64,000 bases of DNA from JBHOQX01 sp042408595 (GCA_042408595.1 JBHOQX010000053.1:17473-81472), one strand, 5' to 3'; shown: positions 33,083-42,299, counted from the first letter of the stretch. Notes: generated by a model from the letters alone, not told the origin. A program made the numbers and translations.

Positions 33083-34329
33083 ACATTCTGCTGCTCTCGC
33101 CTTACCCGCCCTTCCCGCCCCACGGCGGCGGCACGATGCGCATCTACCAACTGCTCCGCGGGCTGGCCGCGCACCACTACGTCACCTGCCTGACCTTCGC
33201 GCCGACCGCTGAGGCCGAGGCCGGGCTGGCGCCGCTACGCGATTGCTGCCGCGTCCTGGCCGTGCGCGGTCCGGCGCCGCGCTCGCTCGCCCGCCGGGCC
33301 TGGACAACCGCCACCTCGCCGCTGCCAGACATGGCGCTCCGCAACGCCTCGCCGGCCTACGCCGCCGCGCTCCGCCGTCTGCTGGCCGAAGAACAGTTCG
33401 ATGTGGTTCAGGCGGAAAGCATCGAGATGAGTTCACAGTTCACGGTGCTGCGTACAGCGGTGCGCTCGCCGAACGCAGCACGCACAAGGCAGCACGCACA
33501 CCTGATCCTCGATCAGTTCAACGCTGAGTTCGTGCTGCAACGGCGCGCTTTTCAGACGGATGTGCGCGCGCCGCGCCGCTGGCACGCGGCGGCCTACTCG
33601 CTGGCGCAATGGCTCAAGCTCGCCGCCTACGAGCGGCGGGTGATGCAGGCCTGCGACGCGGTGCTCGCTGTCTCGGAGGACGATCGGAAGACACTGCAAC
33701 GGCTCGCGCCCGCCGCCCGGATCGCGGTCGTGCCGAACGGCGTGGACACCGCGTATTTCAGCCGGGCGGCGCTCGGGGCAGGCGCGGCACCCCCCGGCGG
33801 GCCGGCGTTGGTCTTCAGCGGCACGCTCGACTTCCGCCCGAACATCGACGCAGTGTTGTGGTTCGCCCGCGAGGTGCTGCCGCTGGTGCGCGCCCACCGC
33901 CCGGATGCGCGCCTGCGGGTCGTCGGGCGGCGGCCGGGGCCGGCGCTGCGCGGGCTGGCATCCGAGGCGGTGGAGATCGTCGGCGAAGTGCCGGACGCGC
34001 GCCCACACATCGCCGGGGCGGCGGTGTATGTCGTGCCGATGCGGATCGGCGGCGGGGTGCGGCTGAAGCTGCTGGAGGCGCTCGCGCTGGAAGCGCCGGT
34101 GGTCAGCACGCCGATGGGGGCGGAGGGCGTGGCCGGGCTGCGCGACGGCGAGCACTGCCTGCTGGCCGACACGCCGTCGCGCTTTGCCGCGGCGACGCTG
34201 CGGCTGCTGGACGACCCGGCGCTCGGGCGGCGGCTCGGAGCGGCCGGGCGGGGGCTGGTGCAGGCGGGCTACGACTGGTCGGTGATCGTGCCCCGGCTGG
34301 AGGCGGTGTATCAGGAGCTGGCCGGCTAA
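33079..34329 (+). CDS. Family 4 (GT-B) glycosyltransferase
   Basis: 416 residues from a GTG start that overlaps the dgkA stop. The N-terminus MNILLLSPYPPFPPHGGGTMRI is a typical GT-B start. The C-terminal nucleotide-sugar domain has VPNGVDTAYF, FSGTLDFRPNIDAVLWF and VPMRIGGGVRLKLLEALALEAPVVSTPMGAEGV with the donor-binding Glu (LLEAL). It probably builds an exopolysaccharide or glycolipid. Residues about 119-141 (from SQFTVLRTAV to RQHAH) look inserted before LILDQFNAEF and are encoded by a word patch like those in the glycosyltransferases near 16-19 kb. Confidence 0.87.
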   Translation: MNILLLSPYPPFPPHGGGTMRIYQLLRGLAAHHYVTCLTFAPTAEAEAGLAPLRDCCRVLAVRGPAPRSLARRAWTTATSPLPDMALRNASPAYAAALRRLLAEEQFDVVQAESIEMSSQFTVLRTAVRSPNAARTRQHAHLILDQFNAEFVLQRRAFQTDVRAPRRWHAAAYSLAQWLKLAAYERRVMQACDAVLAVSEDDRKTLQRLAPAARIAVVPNGVDTAYFSRAALGAGAAPPGGPALVFSGTLDFRPNIDAVLWFAREVLPLVRAHRPDARLRVVGRRPGPALRGLASEAVEIVGEVPDARPHIAGAAVYVVPMRIGGGVRLKLLEALALEAPVVSTPMGAEGVAGLRDGEHCLLADTPSRFAAATLRLLDDPALGRRLGAAGRGLVQAGYDWSVIVPRLEAVYQELAG

Positions 34330-34415
34330 CTACGCGCGTCGGCGAAGGGCCAACACAGGCTCTGCCGTTCCAGACGCGACACGCCGGCCTTCGGCCATGG
34401 TCGGTAACGCCCCTC

Positions 34416-34424
34416 TGCTATGCT
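34416..34424 (+). promoter_or_regulatory. Candidate extended -10 promoter
   Basis: TGC then TATGCT, 34 bp upstream of the phospholipase-D-like gene. The -35 is unclear. Confidence 0.35.
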
Positions 34425-34457
34425 GTGGCGCAGGGGCCGCCTGCCGTCACAGCGCCG

Positions 34458-35573
34458 ATGCCGAACCAGCCGCACAACCCGCGCCGCATCTCCGCCGGGG
34501 CGACGCTCTTCGCCCTGGCCGCGCTGCTTGGCGCGTACCTCGCCCTCGCCTACGGGCCACGCCTGCTCCGGGCCGCACCGCCCGCGTCCGCCGGACCGAT
34601 CACGGCCTTCTTCACCACCCCGACGCTGCGCTACCCCGACGATCCGCGCGACCGCGCTGATTCGCCGCTGCTGGATGCGGTGCTCGCCGATATCGAAGGC
34701 GCCCGGCAGGCGGTGGATGTGGCGTCGTTCGACTTCGACCTGCCGCCGCTGGCCGATGCGCTGCTGCGGGCCGCGCGGCGCGGGGTGGCGGTGCGCGCCG
34801 TCTTCGACAGCGAGAATCTGGCCGATCCCGAGACCTCGCTGGCGGCGGGCAGGCTGGAGCAGGCGGGCATCCCGATCGCATTCGACCGGCGCGCCGGCTT
34901 CATGCATCACAAGTTCCTGGTGATCGACCGCCGTGTGATCTGGGCCGGCTCCTGGAACATGACCGAGAACGATACGTTCCGCAACAACAACAATATGCTG
35001 CGATTCGCAAGCCAGGCGCTGGCGGCGCGCTATGCCGCGGAGTTCGAGCAGATGGCCGGCGGGGCGTTCGGCAGCAGGAAGGCCGCGGGGGCAGGCAACG
35101 CGCTACGGGTCGGGCGGGCGCAGGTGGAGGTCTACTTCTCGCCCGGCGGCGGCGCGGAGGCGCGCGTCGCCGCGTTGGTGGGCCGCGCCCGGCGCAGCAT
35201 CCGGTTCATGGCGTTCTCGTTCACCTCGGCGCGCGTCAGCCAGGCGATGGCCGCGCGGGCGGCGGACGGCGTGGGAGTGCACGGCGTCGTCGAGACCCGC
35301 AATGCATTGAGCGCGGCGAAAGCGCTGGATCGGCTGCGGACTGCGGGCGCGGCGGCGGCTGAAGACGGCAACTGTTATCAGTTGCACCACAAAGTCATCA
35401 TCATCGACGACTCGATCGTTATCACCGGATCATTCAACTTTACCGCCAGCGCGGAAACGGAGAACGACGAAAACCTGCTGGTCATCGTCGATCCGGCGAT
35501 TGCCGCTGTGTATCGCGCCGAGTTCGATCGGGTGTGGGAAGCTGCCCAGCGCCCGCTTCGCTGCGACTCATGA
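34458..35573 (+). CDS. Phospholipase D-like protein with N-terminal membrane anchor
   Basis: 371 residues. A hydrophobic segment at about 13-32 is a signal anchor, so the enzyme acts outside. Two HKD motifs are complete: H150, K152, D157 (MHHKFLVIDRR) and H310, K312, D317 (LHHKVIIIDDS), each followed by the SWN or SFN element. Such proteins cleave or transfer phosphodiester bonds in phospholipids or nucleic acids. Substrate is not evident. The order after a glycosyltransferase may indicate lipid or surface polymer work. Confidence 0.88.
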   Translation: MPNQPHNPRRISAGATLFALAALLGAYLALAYGPRLLRAAPPASAGPITAFFTTPTLRYPDDPRDRADSPLLDAVLADIEGARQAVDVASFDFDLPPLADALLRAARRGVAVRAVFDSENLADPETSLAAGRLEQAGIPIAFDRRAGFMHHKFLVIDRRVIWAGSWNMTENDTFRNNNNMLRFASQALAARYAAEFEQMAGGAFGSRKAAGAGNALRVGRAQVEVYFSPGGGAEARVAALVGRARRSIRFMAFSFTSARVSQAMAARAADGVGVHGVVETRNALSAAKALDRLRTAGAAAAEDGNCYQLHHKVIIIDDSIVITGSFNFTASAETENDENLLVIVDPAIAAVYRAEFDRVWEAAQRPLRCDS

Positions 35574-35622
35574 GAGAAGCGCCCGCTTCAGCCAGGAAGC
35601 ACGGCGCAGATCCGCGACGAAG

Positions 35623-35654
35623 CGACCAGGGCGCGAAGCAGCGCGCCCCGGTCG
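35623..35654. terminator. 13-bp stem-loop between convergent genes
   Basis: Arms 35623-35635 and 35642-35654 pair with a single A-C mismatch around a 6-nt loop. It lies between the phospholipase-D-like gene (plus) and a small basic protein gene (minus). There is no U-tract. Confidence 0.45.
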
Positions 35655-35708
35655 TTCATACACGATGGGTCTTCCCACCAGGCCCTTCGCCCGTTCGCCA
35701 GCGCTCCG

Positions 35709-36068
35709 CTACGCGCGCTTCTTCTTGCCACCTGGTTTCTTGGCGGAAGTTACTGCGCTCTTGCCGCGCGTAGATGCTTTCACCGGCTCACTGCCGTTCT
35801 TGCTCGGTTCGACCACCCGAAACCGCATGTAGTTACCTTTCGTACGGCGGAAGTCCAGCGCAATGCCCTTGCGCCCGGCCGCCGCCTTCAGGCGATTTCG
35901 CACCGTCAGGCGATTCTCACCGTCCAACAGCTCAACCTCGCCGTAGTCGCCGATGCTGTACCCTTCCAGAAGGGCATCGTACTCTTCTTCGATCAGCTTG
36001 CGCGTTCCCTTGGTGCGCTTCTGGATGTCGCGCACCTCATCGAGCGAAAGTTTTCGAATCGTCGGCAT
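35709..36068 (-). CDS. Small basic protein, possible DNA-binding
   Basis: 119 residues, not assigned. The start at 36068 has GGAGG 7 nt upstream. Residues 1-85 form a compact domain (LSLDEVRDIQKRTKGTRKLIEEEYDALLEGY, then GDYGEVELLDGENRLTVRNRLKAAAGRKGIALDFRR). The C-terminus is a Lys-rich tail (SAKKPGGKKKRA) like those on nucleoid-associated proteins. Its own promoter carries a palindrome, which suggests autoregulation. Confidence 0.7.
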   Translation of the reverse strand: MPTIRKLSLDEVRDIQKRTKGTRKLIEEEYDALLEGYSIGDYGEVELLDGENRLTVRNRLKAAAGRKGIALDFRRTKGNYMRFRVVEPSKNGSEPVKASTRGKSAVTSAKKPGGKKKRA

Positions 36069-36096
36069 GGCATCCTCCATTAATCTTCGCGGTCTG

Positions 36097-36131
36097 TCGA
36101 TTATCATAATCGATATGTCGATTTTGTGCAA
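36097..36131 (-). promoter_or_regulatory. Promoter with palindromic operator of the small basic protein gene
   Basis: On the minus strand TTGCAC (36126-36131), a 17-nt spacer and TATGAT (36103-36108). A perfect 17-bp palindrome (36097-36113, arms TCGATTAT) covers the -10 box. Related TCGATT words recur at 36117-36124. Confidence 0.6.
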
Positions 36132-36448
36132 GAGTCAAATCGTAGATATCGAGCGATATCGCGGTTGGGGGCACAAGGGACGAAGATGCTCGCTACCTCT
36201 TGTTTTGCCGTGTCAGGGACCAGGTAGCCGCCGCCGACGCGGTGGGAAGGTATCGTTTGCCAGGCTTCGCATCCCCAAGGCCCACGAACACCAGACTTTG
36301 ATCGAGCCGCGCTGCGCATACGCCGCACGCGGTTGACTCCAGCGGGCCCCTCGCTCGTTGTCCAACAGCGCCGCTTACCGTCGCCCGCGCTCACCCGAGC
36401 GCCTGCGGGAAGATTCATAGAATGTTCATTCCACACGCCGGTGCCTCT
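36132..36448. other. Intergenic region with no recognised gene
   Basis: Spacer between the divergent small basic protein gene and uppP. It has some ATATCG-rich words near 36144-36162 that echo the adjacent palindrome. I see no RNA or coding feature. Confidence 0.4.
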
Positions 36449-36456
36449 GCTATAAT
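36448..36456 (+). promoter_or_regulatory. Extended -10 promoter of uppP
   Basis: TGC then a perfect TATAAT (36451-36456), 45 bp before the start codon. ATTCCA at 36428-36433 is a weak -35 at 17 nt. Confidence 0.6.
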
Positions 36457-36500
36457 GGCGCAGGCGTCTCATCGACCATCACAGGAGAACAACCAACGGT

Positions 36501-37448
36501 ATGCGCGAACAGACACGGCCCGCCCGCCAGATCGCCGTGCGCGATCAGGGCAAATCGTTCTTTTTCCGGGCGCTTGCGGGCCTGACCGTGCTCGCGTGCG
36601 TCGTATTCTCGCTTCTCGGCTATGTTCAGCCAGTGGTGATGGGAGTCGTTCAGGGGTTGGGCGAGTTTCTGCCGATCTCATCGTCTGGCCACCTGATCAT
36701 CGTCCCATGGCTGTTCGGCTGGCGGGGCGGCGTGGTCGATACGCTCACCTTCGATGTCGCGCTGCACCTCGGCACGCTGGTCGCCGTCGTCGGGTACTTC
36801 TGGCGCGACTGGCTGGAGATGCTGGCCGGCCTGCCCGGGCTCGCTCGCTGGGCCGCCGGCCCGCGCGATCCGCGGGCGCTGCCGGAGCCGGAGCGGCTGC
36901 TGGTTGCCGTAGTCATCGCGACCATTCCGGGCGGAATCGCCGGCGTGCTGCTGGAGAAATGGGCCGAGTCGGCCTTCCGCGCGCCGCTGCTGATCGCCAT
37001 CACGCTCGCCGTCATGGGCGTGATCCTGTGGCTGGCGGACGCCCGCGCGCCGCAGGCCACCCCGCTGAGCCGGCTGACGTGGAGCCAGGCGCTGCTGATC
37101 GGGCTGGCGCAGGCGTTGGCGCTGATCCCCGGTGTGTCGCGCTCCGGCGCGACGATCACTATGGGCCGCGGCCTGACGCTCGACCGGGCCGCGGCGGCGC
37201 GTTTCTCCTTTCTGCTCAGCGCGCCGATCACGGCGGCGGCGGTCATCTTCAAGCTGAAAGACATTCTGCACATCCCGGCCGCCGAGGTCGGCGCGTTCGT
37301 GGTCGGCACGCTGATCTCCGCCGCCGTCGGCGCGCTGGCGATCCACTTCCTCCTTGGCTATTTGCGCCGCGCCGGCTACGGTATCTTCGCCGTGTATCGC
37401 CTTGGGCTGGCGGCGCTGATCCTGGCCGTGCTGCTGGCGCGCGGGTAG
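36501..37448 (+). CDS. uppP: Undecaprenyl-diphosphate phosphatase
   Basis: 315 residues with about eight membrane segments. The two catalytic motifs are QGLGEFLPISSSGHL (about 51-65) and IPGVSRSGATIT (about 211-222). It recycles undecaprenyl pyrophosphate to the monophosphate for wall and polysaccharide synthesis. The first 22 residues are a polar extension before the first hydrophobic helix. A GGAG lies 12 nt upstream of the ATG, farther than usual. The DgkA-type kinase at 32582 and DedA act in the same lipid-carrier economy. Confidence 0.95.
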   Translation: MREQTRPARQIAVRDQGKSFFFRALAGLTVLACVVFSLLGYVQPVVMGVVQGLGEFLPISSSGHLIIVPWLFGWRGGVVDTLTFDVALHLGTLVAVVGYFWRDWLEMLAGLPGLARWAAGPRDPRALPEPERLLVAVVIATIPGGIAGVLLEKWAESAFRAPLLIAITLAVMGVILWLADARAPQATPLSRLTWSQALLIGLAQALALIPGVSRSGATITMGRGLTLDRAAAARFSFLLSAPITAAAVIFKLKDILHIPAAEVGAFVVGTLISAAVGALAIHFLLGYLRRAGYGIFAVYRLGLAALILAVLLARG

Positions 37449-37666
37449 CGAAGACCCACAGCCGCAGTGTTGGCGCTACCAGGCCTCCGAGCCTTCTGGT
37501 CGCCAGGTTGACGGCGGCTACGCCACCGCTCATGGCGAGCGCCGGCGGCGAGCCGCTGACGTGGCGACATGATCTGAAAGACCTCGCCCTGGAGCACGCC
37601 GCGTTTCGCCAAGGCGTGCTAGAATCGCGCCAGCCATGCTCCCCGTTCAACGGCGAAGGAGGCGCT

Positions 37667-39355
37667 ATGGGCCGCGTGATCCGTGCTCCCCGCGGAAGCG
37701 AACTGTCGTGCAAAGGCTGGCCGCAGGAGGCTGCCCTGCGCATGCTGATGAACAACCTCGACCCCGATGTGGCCGAGGACCCCGCCAACCTCGTCGTCTA
37801 CGGCGGCACCGGCAAGGCCGCCCGCACCTGGGCCTGTTTCGATGCCATCGTGCGCGAGCTGCGCCGCCTCGACGACGACGAAACCCTGCTGATCCAGTCC
37901 GGCAAGCCGGTCGGCGTGCTGCGCACCCACCGCTGGGCGCCGCGGGTGCTGCTGGCCAATTCGCTGCTGGTGCCGAAGTGGGCCGACTGGGCCGAATTCC
38001 GCCGGCTGGAGGCGCTCGGCCTGACGATGTATGGCCAGATGACCGCCGGTAGTTGGATCTACATCGGCAGCCAGGGGATCGTGCAGGGAACGTATGAGAC
38101 CTTCGCCGAACTGGCGCGCCAGCACTTCGGCGGGACGCTGCGCGGCCGCTGGGTGCTCACCGGCGGGCTGGGCGGGATGGGCGGCGCCCAGCCGCTCGCC
38201 ATCACGATGAACGAGGGCGTCGCGCTGTGCGTCGAGGTCGATCGCCACCGGATCGCACGGCGGCTGGAGACGCGCTATCTCGAGGCTGCGGCGGATACGC
38301 TCGAAGAGGCGATGACACTGGTGGAAGAGGCGCTGCGCGATGGCCGGCCGCGCTCGGTCGGCCTGCTCGGCAACGCCGCCGAGGTCTTCGACGAACTGGC
38401 GGCCCGCGGCGTCACGCCCGACGTGGTGACCGACCAGACCAGCGCGCACGACGCGCTCGGCGGCTACGTGCCGGCGGGCATGCCCCTCGATGCGGCGCTC
38501 GCGCTGCGCCAGCGCGACCCGGCGGCCTACGAGCAGGCTGCGCTGGCCAGCATGGCCCGCCACGTCGCCGCGATGGTCGCCATGCAGCGGCGCGGCGCGG
38601 TCGCCTTCGACTACGGCAACAACCTGCGCGCCCAGGCGGCCCGGGCAGGCTACACGGACGCCTTCGCCTTCCCCGGCTTCGTGCCAGCCTTCATCCGCCC
38701 GCAGTTCTGCCGCGGGCGCGGGCCGTTCCGCTGGGTGGCGCTCTCCGGCGACCCGGCGGACATCGCGCGGACGGACGCCGCCGTACTGGAACTGTTTCCT
38801 CACGATGCCGGCCTGCGCCGCTGGATCACCATGGCCCAGGAGCGAGTCGCCTTCCAGGGGCTGCCGGCGCGCATCTGCTGGCTGGGCTACGGCGAGCGGG
38901 CGCGAGCCGGGCTGGCGTTCAACGACCTGGTGCGCCGCGGCGCGGTCCGCGCGCCGATCGTCATCGGGCGCGACCACCTCGACTGCGGCTCGGTCGCCTC
39001 GCCCTACCGCGAGACCGAGGCGATGCGCGACGGCTCCGACGCAATCGCCGACTGGCCGATCCTGAACGCGCTGGTGAACACGGCGGCCGGCGCCTCGTGG
39101 GTGAGCGTACATCACGGCGGGGGGGTCGGCATCGGCTACTCGATCCACGCCGGCATGGTCGTCGTGGCGGACGGCAGTGCTGAGGCCGATGAGCGACTGG
39201 CACGGGTGCTGACGACCGACCCCGGTATGGGGGTGTTGCGCCACGTGGACGCCGGCTACGACGAGGCGGTCGCCTGCGCCCACGAGACAGGCGTGCGCGT
39301 GCCGATGCTCGTGCCCGTTCCGCGCAGAGGCGCGCAGCAAGAGGCTGGAGGCTGA
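37667..39355 (+). CDS. hutU: Urocanate hydratase
   Basis: 562 residues, full length. It converts urocanate to imidazolonepropionate in histidine breakdown, using tightly bound NAD. Conserved stretches are NNLDPDVAEDPANLVVYGGTGKAARTW, MTAGSWIYIGSQGIVQGTYET, GGLGGMGGAQPLA, DQTSAHDALGGYVPAG and the C-terminal RDHLDCGSVASPYRETE with the active-site Cys. GGAGG precedes the ATG and a TAGAAT box lies at 37620-37625. The other hut genes (hutH, hutI, hutG) are not nearby, which is unusual for this pathway. Confidence 0.95.
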   Translation: MGRVIRAPRGSELSCKGWPQEAALRMLMNNLDPDVAEDPANLVVYGGTGKAARTWACFDAIVRELRRLDDDETLLIQSGKPVGVLRTHRWAPRVLLANSLLVPKWADWAEFRRLEALGLTMYGQMTAGSWIYIGSQGIVQGTYETFAELARQHFGGTLRGRWVLTGGLGGMGGAQPLAITMNEGVALCVEVDRHRIARRLETRYLEAAADTLEEAMTLVEEALRDGRPRSVGLLGNAAEVFDELAARGVTPDVVTDQTSAHDALGGYVPAGMPLDAALALRQRDPAAYEQAALASMARHVAAMVAMQRRGAVAFDYGNNLRAQAARAGYTDAFAFPGFVPAFIRPQFCRGRGPFRWVALSGDPADIARTDAAVLELFPHDAGLRRWITMAQERVAFQGLPARICWLGYGERARAGLAFNDLVRRGAVRAPIVIGRDHLDCGSVASPYRETEAMRDGSDAIADWPILNALVNTAAGASWVSVHHGGGVGIGYSIHAGMVVVADGSAEADERLARVLTTDPGMGVLRHVDAGYDEAVACAHETGVRVPMLVPVPRRGAQQEAGG

Positions 39356-39704
39356 GGTCGCTGACACAAAACAGCCGCGCTCCATGCCCTTAAGAAGCTG
39401 TCTGAAACGGGAAAGTTTGGCGGGCGCTGCCCTCCTCGTGTCTGTGCACCAGCAGCGGGACGCGTGGCCGGGCGATACTGGCGCCGTGGCGCCGGAGCGG
39501 CGATGCAAGAAGGCGCAATGCGCCCAGATGCGCCGCTACGTCTTCAACGTGCATCGTTCCGCCGGTCCATTCGCGCGTTTCCACGCTTGGTCCCGGTGGT
39601 GCATGCCCATGATTCTGCGCGGGGGCGATTGTCCTGATCGCGGGCCTGGTCACCTAGCCATGTGCGCTGCGGCAGGCGTGATGGAGCGTCAGGAAACGTA
39701 CAGG
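39356..39704. other. Intergenic region between convergent hutU and rex
   Basis: 349 bp. It contains AGAAGCTGTCTGAAAC (about 39394-39409), which also occurs nearly unchanged at about 889-904 and in part at about 15625. No gene is evident. Confidence 0.4.
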
Positions 39705-40358
39705 CTACGCGCCGCGCCCGCCGCTGCTATCATCCTGCGCCAGGTAATAGGTCATGCTGTGCAGCACGGAGACTGGGTCGATATAGCGCACCCAGACATC
39801 CTCCGGCGCCTGGATCACGACCGGCGCATAGCTGAGGATGGCGCGCACGCCAGCGGCGATCAGGCGATCGGCCACTTCCTGGGCGTGCGAGGCCGGCACG
39901 GCGATGATCGCCATCCGGATGTGGTGTTCGGCGATGAGCCGGGGGATGTCGTCGTCGCTGTGGACCGTCAGGCCGTTGAACTCCCGCCCGACCTTCTGCG
40001 GGTCGGTGTCGAACAGGGCGGCGATGCGGATGCCGGCGCTGCGAAACCCCTCGTAATGGACGATCGCCTCGCCGAGGTGCCCGATTCCGACCAGCGCCAC
40101 CGGCCATTCGTGCGTCAGCCCGAGGATTTTTTCGATGTGCGCCAGCAGCTTTTCGACATCGTAACCGATTCCCTGCTTGCCGAACTCGCCGAAATAGGAC
40201 AGATCTTTGCGAATCTGCGCAGCGGTCACATTAATACGATCGCCAAGCTCCTGCGACGAAACGGAAGTGACGCCTTCTTCCAGCAGGTAGCGCAGGCTGC
40301 GGGCATAGAGCGGGAGCCGGCGGATGACAACGTCGGGCGGCGATTCCGGGCGATCCAC
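39705..40358 (-). CDS. rex: Redox-sensing transcriptional repressor Rex
   Basis: 217 residues from a GTG start that has GGAGG 5 nt upstream. The N-terminal winged helix (VSSQELGDRINVTAAQIRKDLSYFGEFGKQGIGYDVEKL) and the Rossmann domain with VALVGIGHLGEAI are diagnostic. Rex binds DNA when NADH is low and releases it when NADH rises, controlling fermentation and respiration genes. Its own promoter carries a Rex-type site, so autoregulation is likely. It is divergent from a gamma-glutamyltransferase gene. Confidence 0.96.
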   Translation of the reverse strand: MDRPESPPDVVIRRLPLYARSLRYLLEEGVTSVSSQELGDRINVTAAQIRKDLSYFGEFGKQGIGYDVEKLLAHIEKILGLTHEWPVALVGIGHLGEAIVHYEGFRSAGIRIAALFDTDPQKVGREFNGLTVHSDDDIPRLIAEHHIRMAIIAVPASHAQEVADRLIAAGVRAILSYAPVVIQAPEDVWVRYIDPVSVLHSMTYYLAQDDSSGGRGA

Positions 40359-40419
40359 ACGCGCCTCCGTGAAGGAAACTGCCGGTCGAGACGCGCCGGC
40401 GAACAGTGCCTGGGTGATT

Positions 40420-40437
40420 TTGTGAAGTGTAGCACTA
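40420..40437. promoter_or_regulatory. Rex operator on the rex promoter
   Basis: TTGTG-N8-CACTA, one mismatch to the Rex consensus TTGTG-N8-CACAA. It covers the -10 box of rex. Confidence 0.65.
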
Positions 40438-40455
40438 CCGCGCGGCGGTTGTCAA
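40426..40455 (-). promoter_or_regulatory. rex promoter
   Basis: On the minus strand TTGACA (40450-40455), 18-nt spacer, TACACT (40426-40431), 68 bp upstream of the GTG start. Confidence 0.7.
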
Positions 40456-40476
40456 GCCGCGCATTCGCCGTATAAT
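40449..40476 (+). promoter_or_regulatory. Promoter of the gamma-glutamyltransferase gene
   Basis: TTGTCA (40449-40454), 16-nt spacer, TATAAT (40471-40476). Its -35 overlaps the -35 of the divergent rex promoter on the other strand, so the two promoters compete for the same DNA and share the adjacent Rex site. Confidence 0.65.
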
Positions 40477-40636
40477 ACCTGCGCAACGCCTGGAGCGATG
40501 ACGATCTGCTGGGCTCATGGCCTGTACGGTGCTCGGCCGCGCCGTCACCCGCGCGCCCACGGGTCGGGCGGGCATCGGAACGATGGACCGAGGCGGACCG
40601 AGGCTTTGGGGATCAGGCTTTCGAGCGAGGCCCACC

Positions 40637-42277
40637 ATGAGCGAGATGTCGCACCTTCCATTTCGCATCAGCGGCACGCGCTACCCGTCGCGCCGCTCGC
40701 CCGTCGCTTGCCGACGCGGCATGGTCGCCACCAGCCAGCCGCTGGCGGCCATGGCGGGGGTGCGCGTGCTGCTGGGCGGCGGCAACGCGGTCGACGCCGC
40801 GATCGCCACCGCCGCCGCGCTGAACGTCGTCGAGCCGATGTCCACCGGCATCGGCGGTGATGCCTTCGCGCTGATCTACATGGCCGACAGCGGCGAGGTG
40901 CGCGCGCTGAACGGCAGCGGCCGCGCCCCGCTCGCCGCCACGCCCGAGCTCTACCGCCGCCGCGGCCACACCGAAGTGCCGCTCTACGACATTCTGGCGG
41001 TCACGGTGCCGGGCGCGGTGGACGCCTGGACCACGGCGCTCGACGCCTACGGCACCCGCTCGCTGGAGGAGGTGCTCGCCCCGGCGATCGAGTACGCCGA
41101 GGACGGCTTCCCGGTGAGCGAGGTGGTCGCCGCCGCCTGGCACACCATCGCCCCGCGCCTGCGCGACGACCCGGCCGCCGCCCGCACCTACCTGGTGGAC
41201 GGGCTGTACGCGCCGCTGCCGGGCGAGGTCTTCCGCCAGCCGAACCTGGCCCGCACCCTGCGCCAGATCGCCGACGGCGGGCGCGACGCCTTCTACCGTG
41301 GCCCGATCGCCGAGGCGATTGTTGCCACATCGGACGCGCTCGGCGGGCTGCTGACGCTGGAGGATTTCGCGCGGCACCACTCGACCTGGGAGGAGCCGAT
41401 CAGCGCCAACTACCGCGGCTATACCGTCTTCGAGTGCCCGCCGAACGGCCAGGGCCTGGCGGCGTTGCTGGCGCTCAACATCCTGGCCGATGACGACCTG
41501 GCGGCGCTCGGGCCGGACTCGCCGGATGCGCTGCATCTCCAGATCGAGGCGATGCGGCTGGCCTTCGCCGACGCCTTTGCTTACATCGGCGACCCGCATC
41601 ACGTCGAGGTGCCGGTCGAGGCGCTGCTCTCCTCCCGCTATGCCGAAGCGCGGCGGATGCTGATCGACCCGCGCTACGCCGCCCGCAGCGTGCGCGCCGG
41701 GGTGCCGCCGGTGGGCGAGGATACGGTCTACCTGACGGTCGTGGACGAAGACGGTAACGCCGTATCGTTCATCAACAGCCTGTACCACGGCTTCGGCGCG
41801 GGGATCGTCGCCGGGGAGACCGGGATCGCCCTGCAGAACCGCGGCGCCTGCTTCGTGCTGGACGAAGGGCACGCCAATTGCCTCGCGCCCGGCAAGCGGC
41901 CCTATCACACCATCATCCCCTGCATGGTGCTGCAGGATCGCTGGCTGTGGGCCAGTTTCGGCGTGATGGGCGGCTTTATGCAGCCACAAGGGCATCTCCA
42001 GGTGCTGGTGAATATGATCGACTTCGGCATGACGCCGCAGGAGGCGCTCGACGCGCCGCGCTTCGAGGTGCTGACCGACCTGGAGCGGGTGGCGCTGGAG
42101 CGCACGTTCGACCCGGCGCTGCGCGCGGAGTTGATCGCCCGCGGGCATCGGGTCGTCGATTCGGAGGCCAGCCTGTTCGGCTTCGGCGGCGGCCAGATCA
42201 TCCAGATCGACCAGAACAGCGGGGCGCGGATCGGCGGCTCCGACCCGCGCAAGGATGGATGCGCGATAGGGTATTGA
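40637..42277 (+). CDS. Gamma-glutamyltransferase family protein
   Basis: 546 residues. Members self-cleave at a threonine, which becomes the nucleophile. Here this is T363 in EDTVYLTVVDEDGNAVSFINSLYHGFG. The large subunit begins with GMVATSQPLAAMAGVRVLLGGGNAVDAAIATAAALNVVEPMSTGIGGDAF, and the small subunit ends with GMTPQEALDAPRFE and GGSDPRKDG. No signal peptide is visible, so it is probably cytoplasmic, like the amidase-type members. Substrate could be glutathione-like or other gamma-glutamyl or acylamide compounds. Confidence 0.9.
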   Translation: MSEMSHLPFRISGTRYPSRRSPVACRRGMVATSQPLAAMAGVRVLLGGGNAVDAAIATAAALNVVEPMSTGIGGDAFALIYMADSGEVRALNGSGRAPLAATPELYRRRGHTEVPLYDILAVTVPGAVDAWTTALDAYGTRSLEEVLAPAIEYAEDGFPVSEVVAAAWHTIAPRLRDDPAAARTYLVDGLYAPLPGEVFRQPNLARTLRQIADGGRDAFYRGPIAEAIVATSDALGGLLTLEDFARHHSTWEEPISANYRGYTVFECPPNGQGLAALLALNILADDDLAALGPDSPDALHLQIEAMRLAFADAFAYIGDPHHVEVPVEALLSSRYAEARRMLIDPRYAARSVRAGVPPVGEDTVYLTVVDEDGNAVSFINSLYHGFGAGIVAGETGIALQNRGACFVLDEGHANCLAPGKRPYHTIIPCMVLQDRWLWASFGVMGGFMQPQGHLQVLVNMIDFGMTPQEALDAPRFEVLTDLERVALERTFDPALRAELIARGHRVVDSEASLFGFGGGQIIQIDQNSGARIGGSDPRKDGCAIGY

Positions 42278-42299
42278 TCGAGGCGGTGGGGGATGACGA

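Noticed and set aside
36146..36162. ATATCG-rich palindrome-like words as a second operator
   Set aside because: Arms are imperfect and do not overlap any promoter element.
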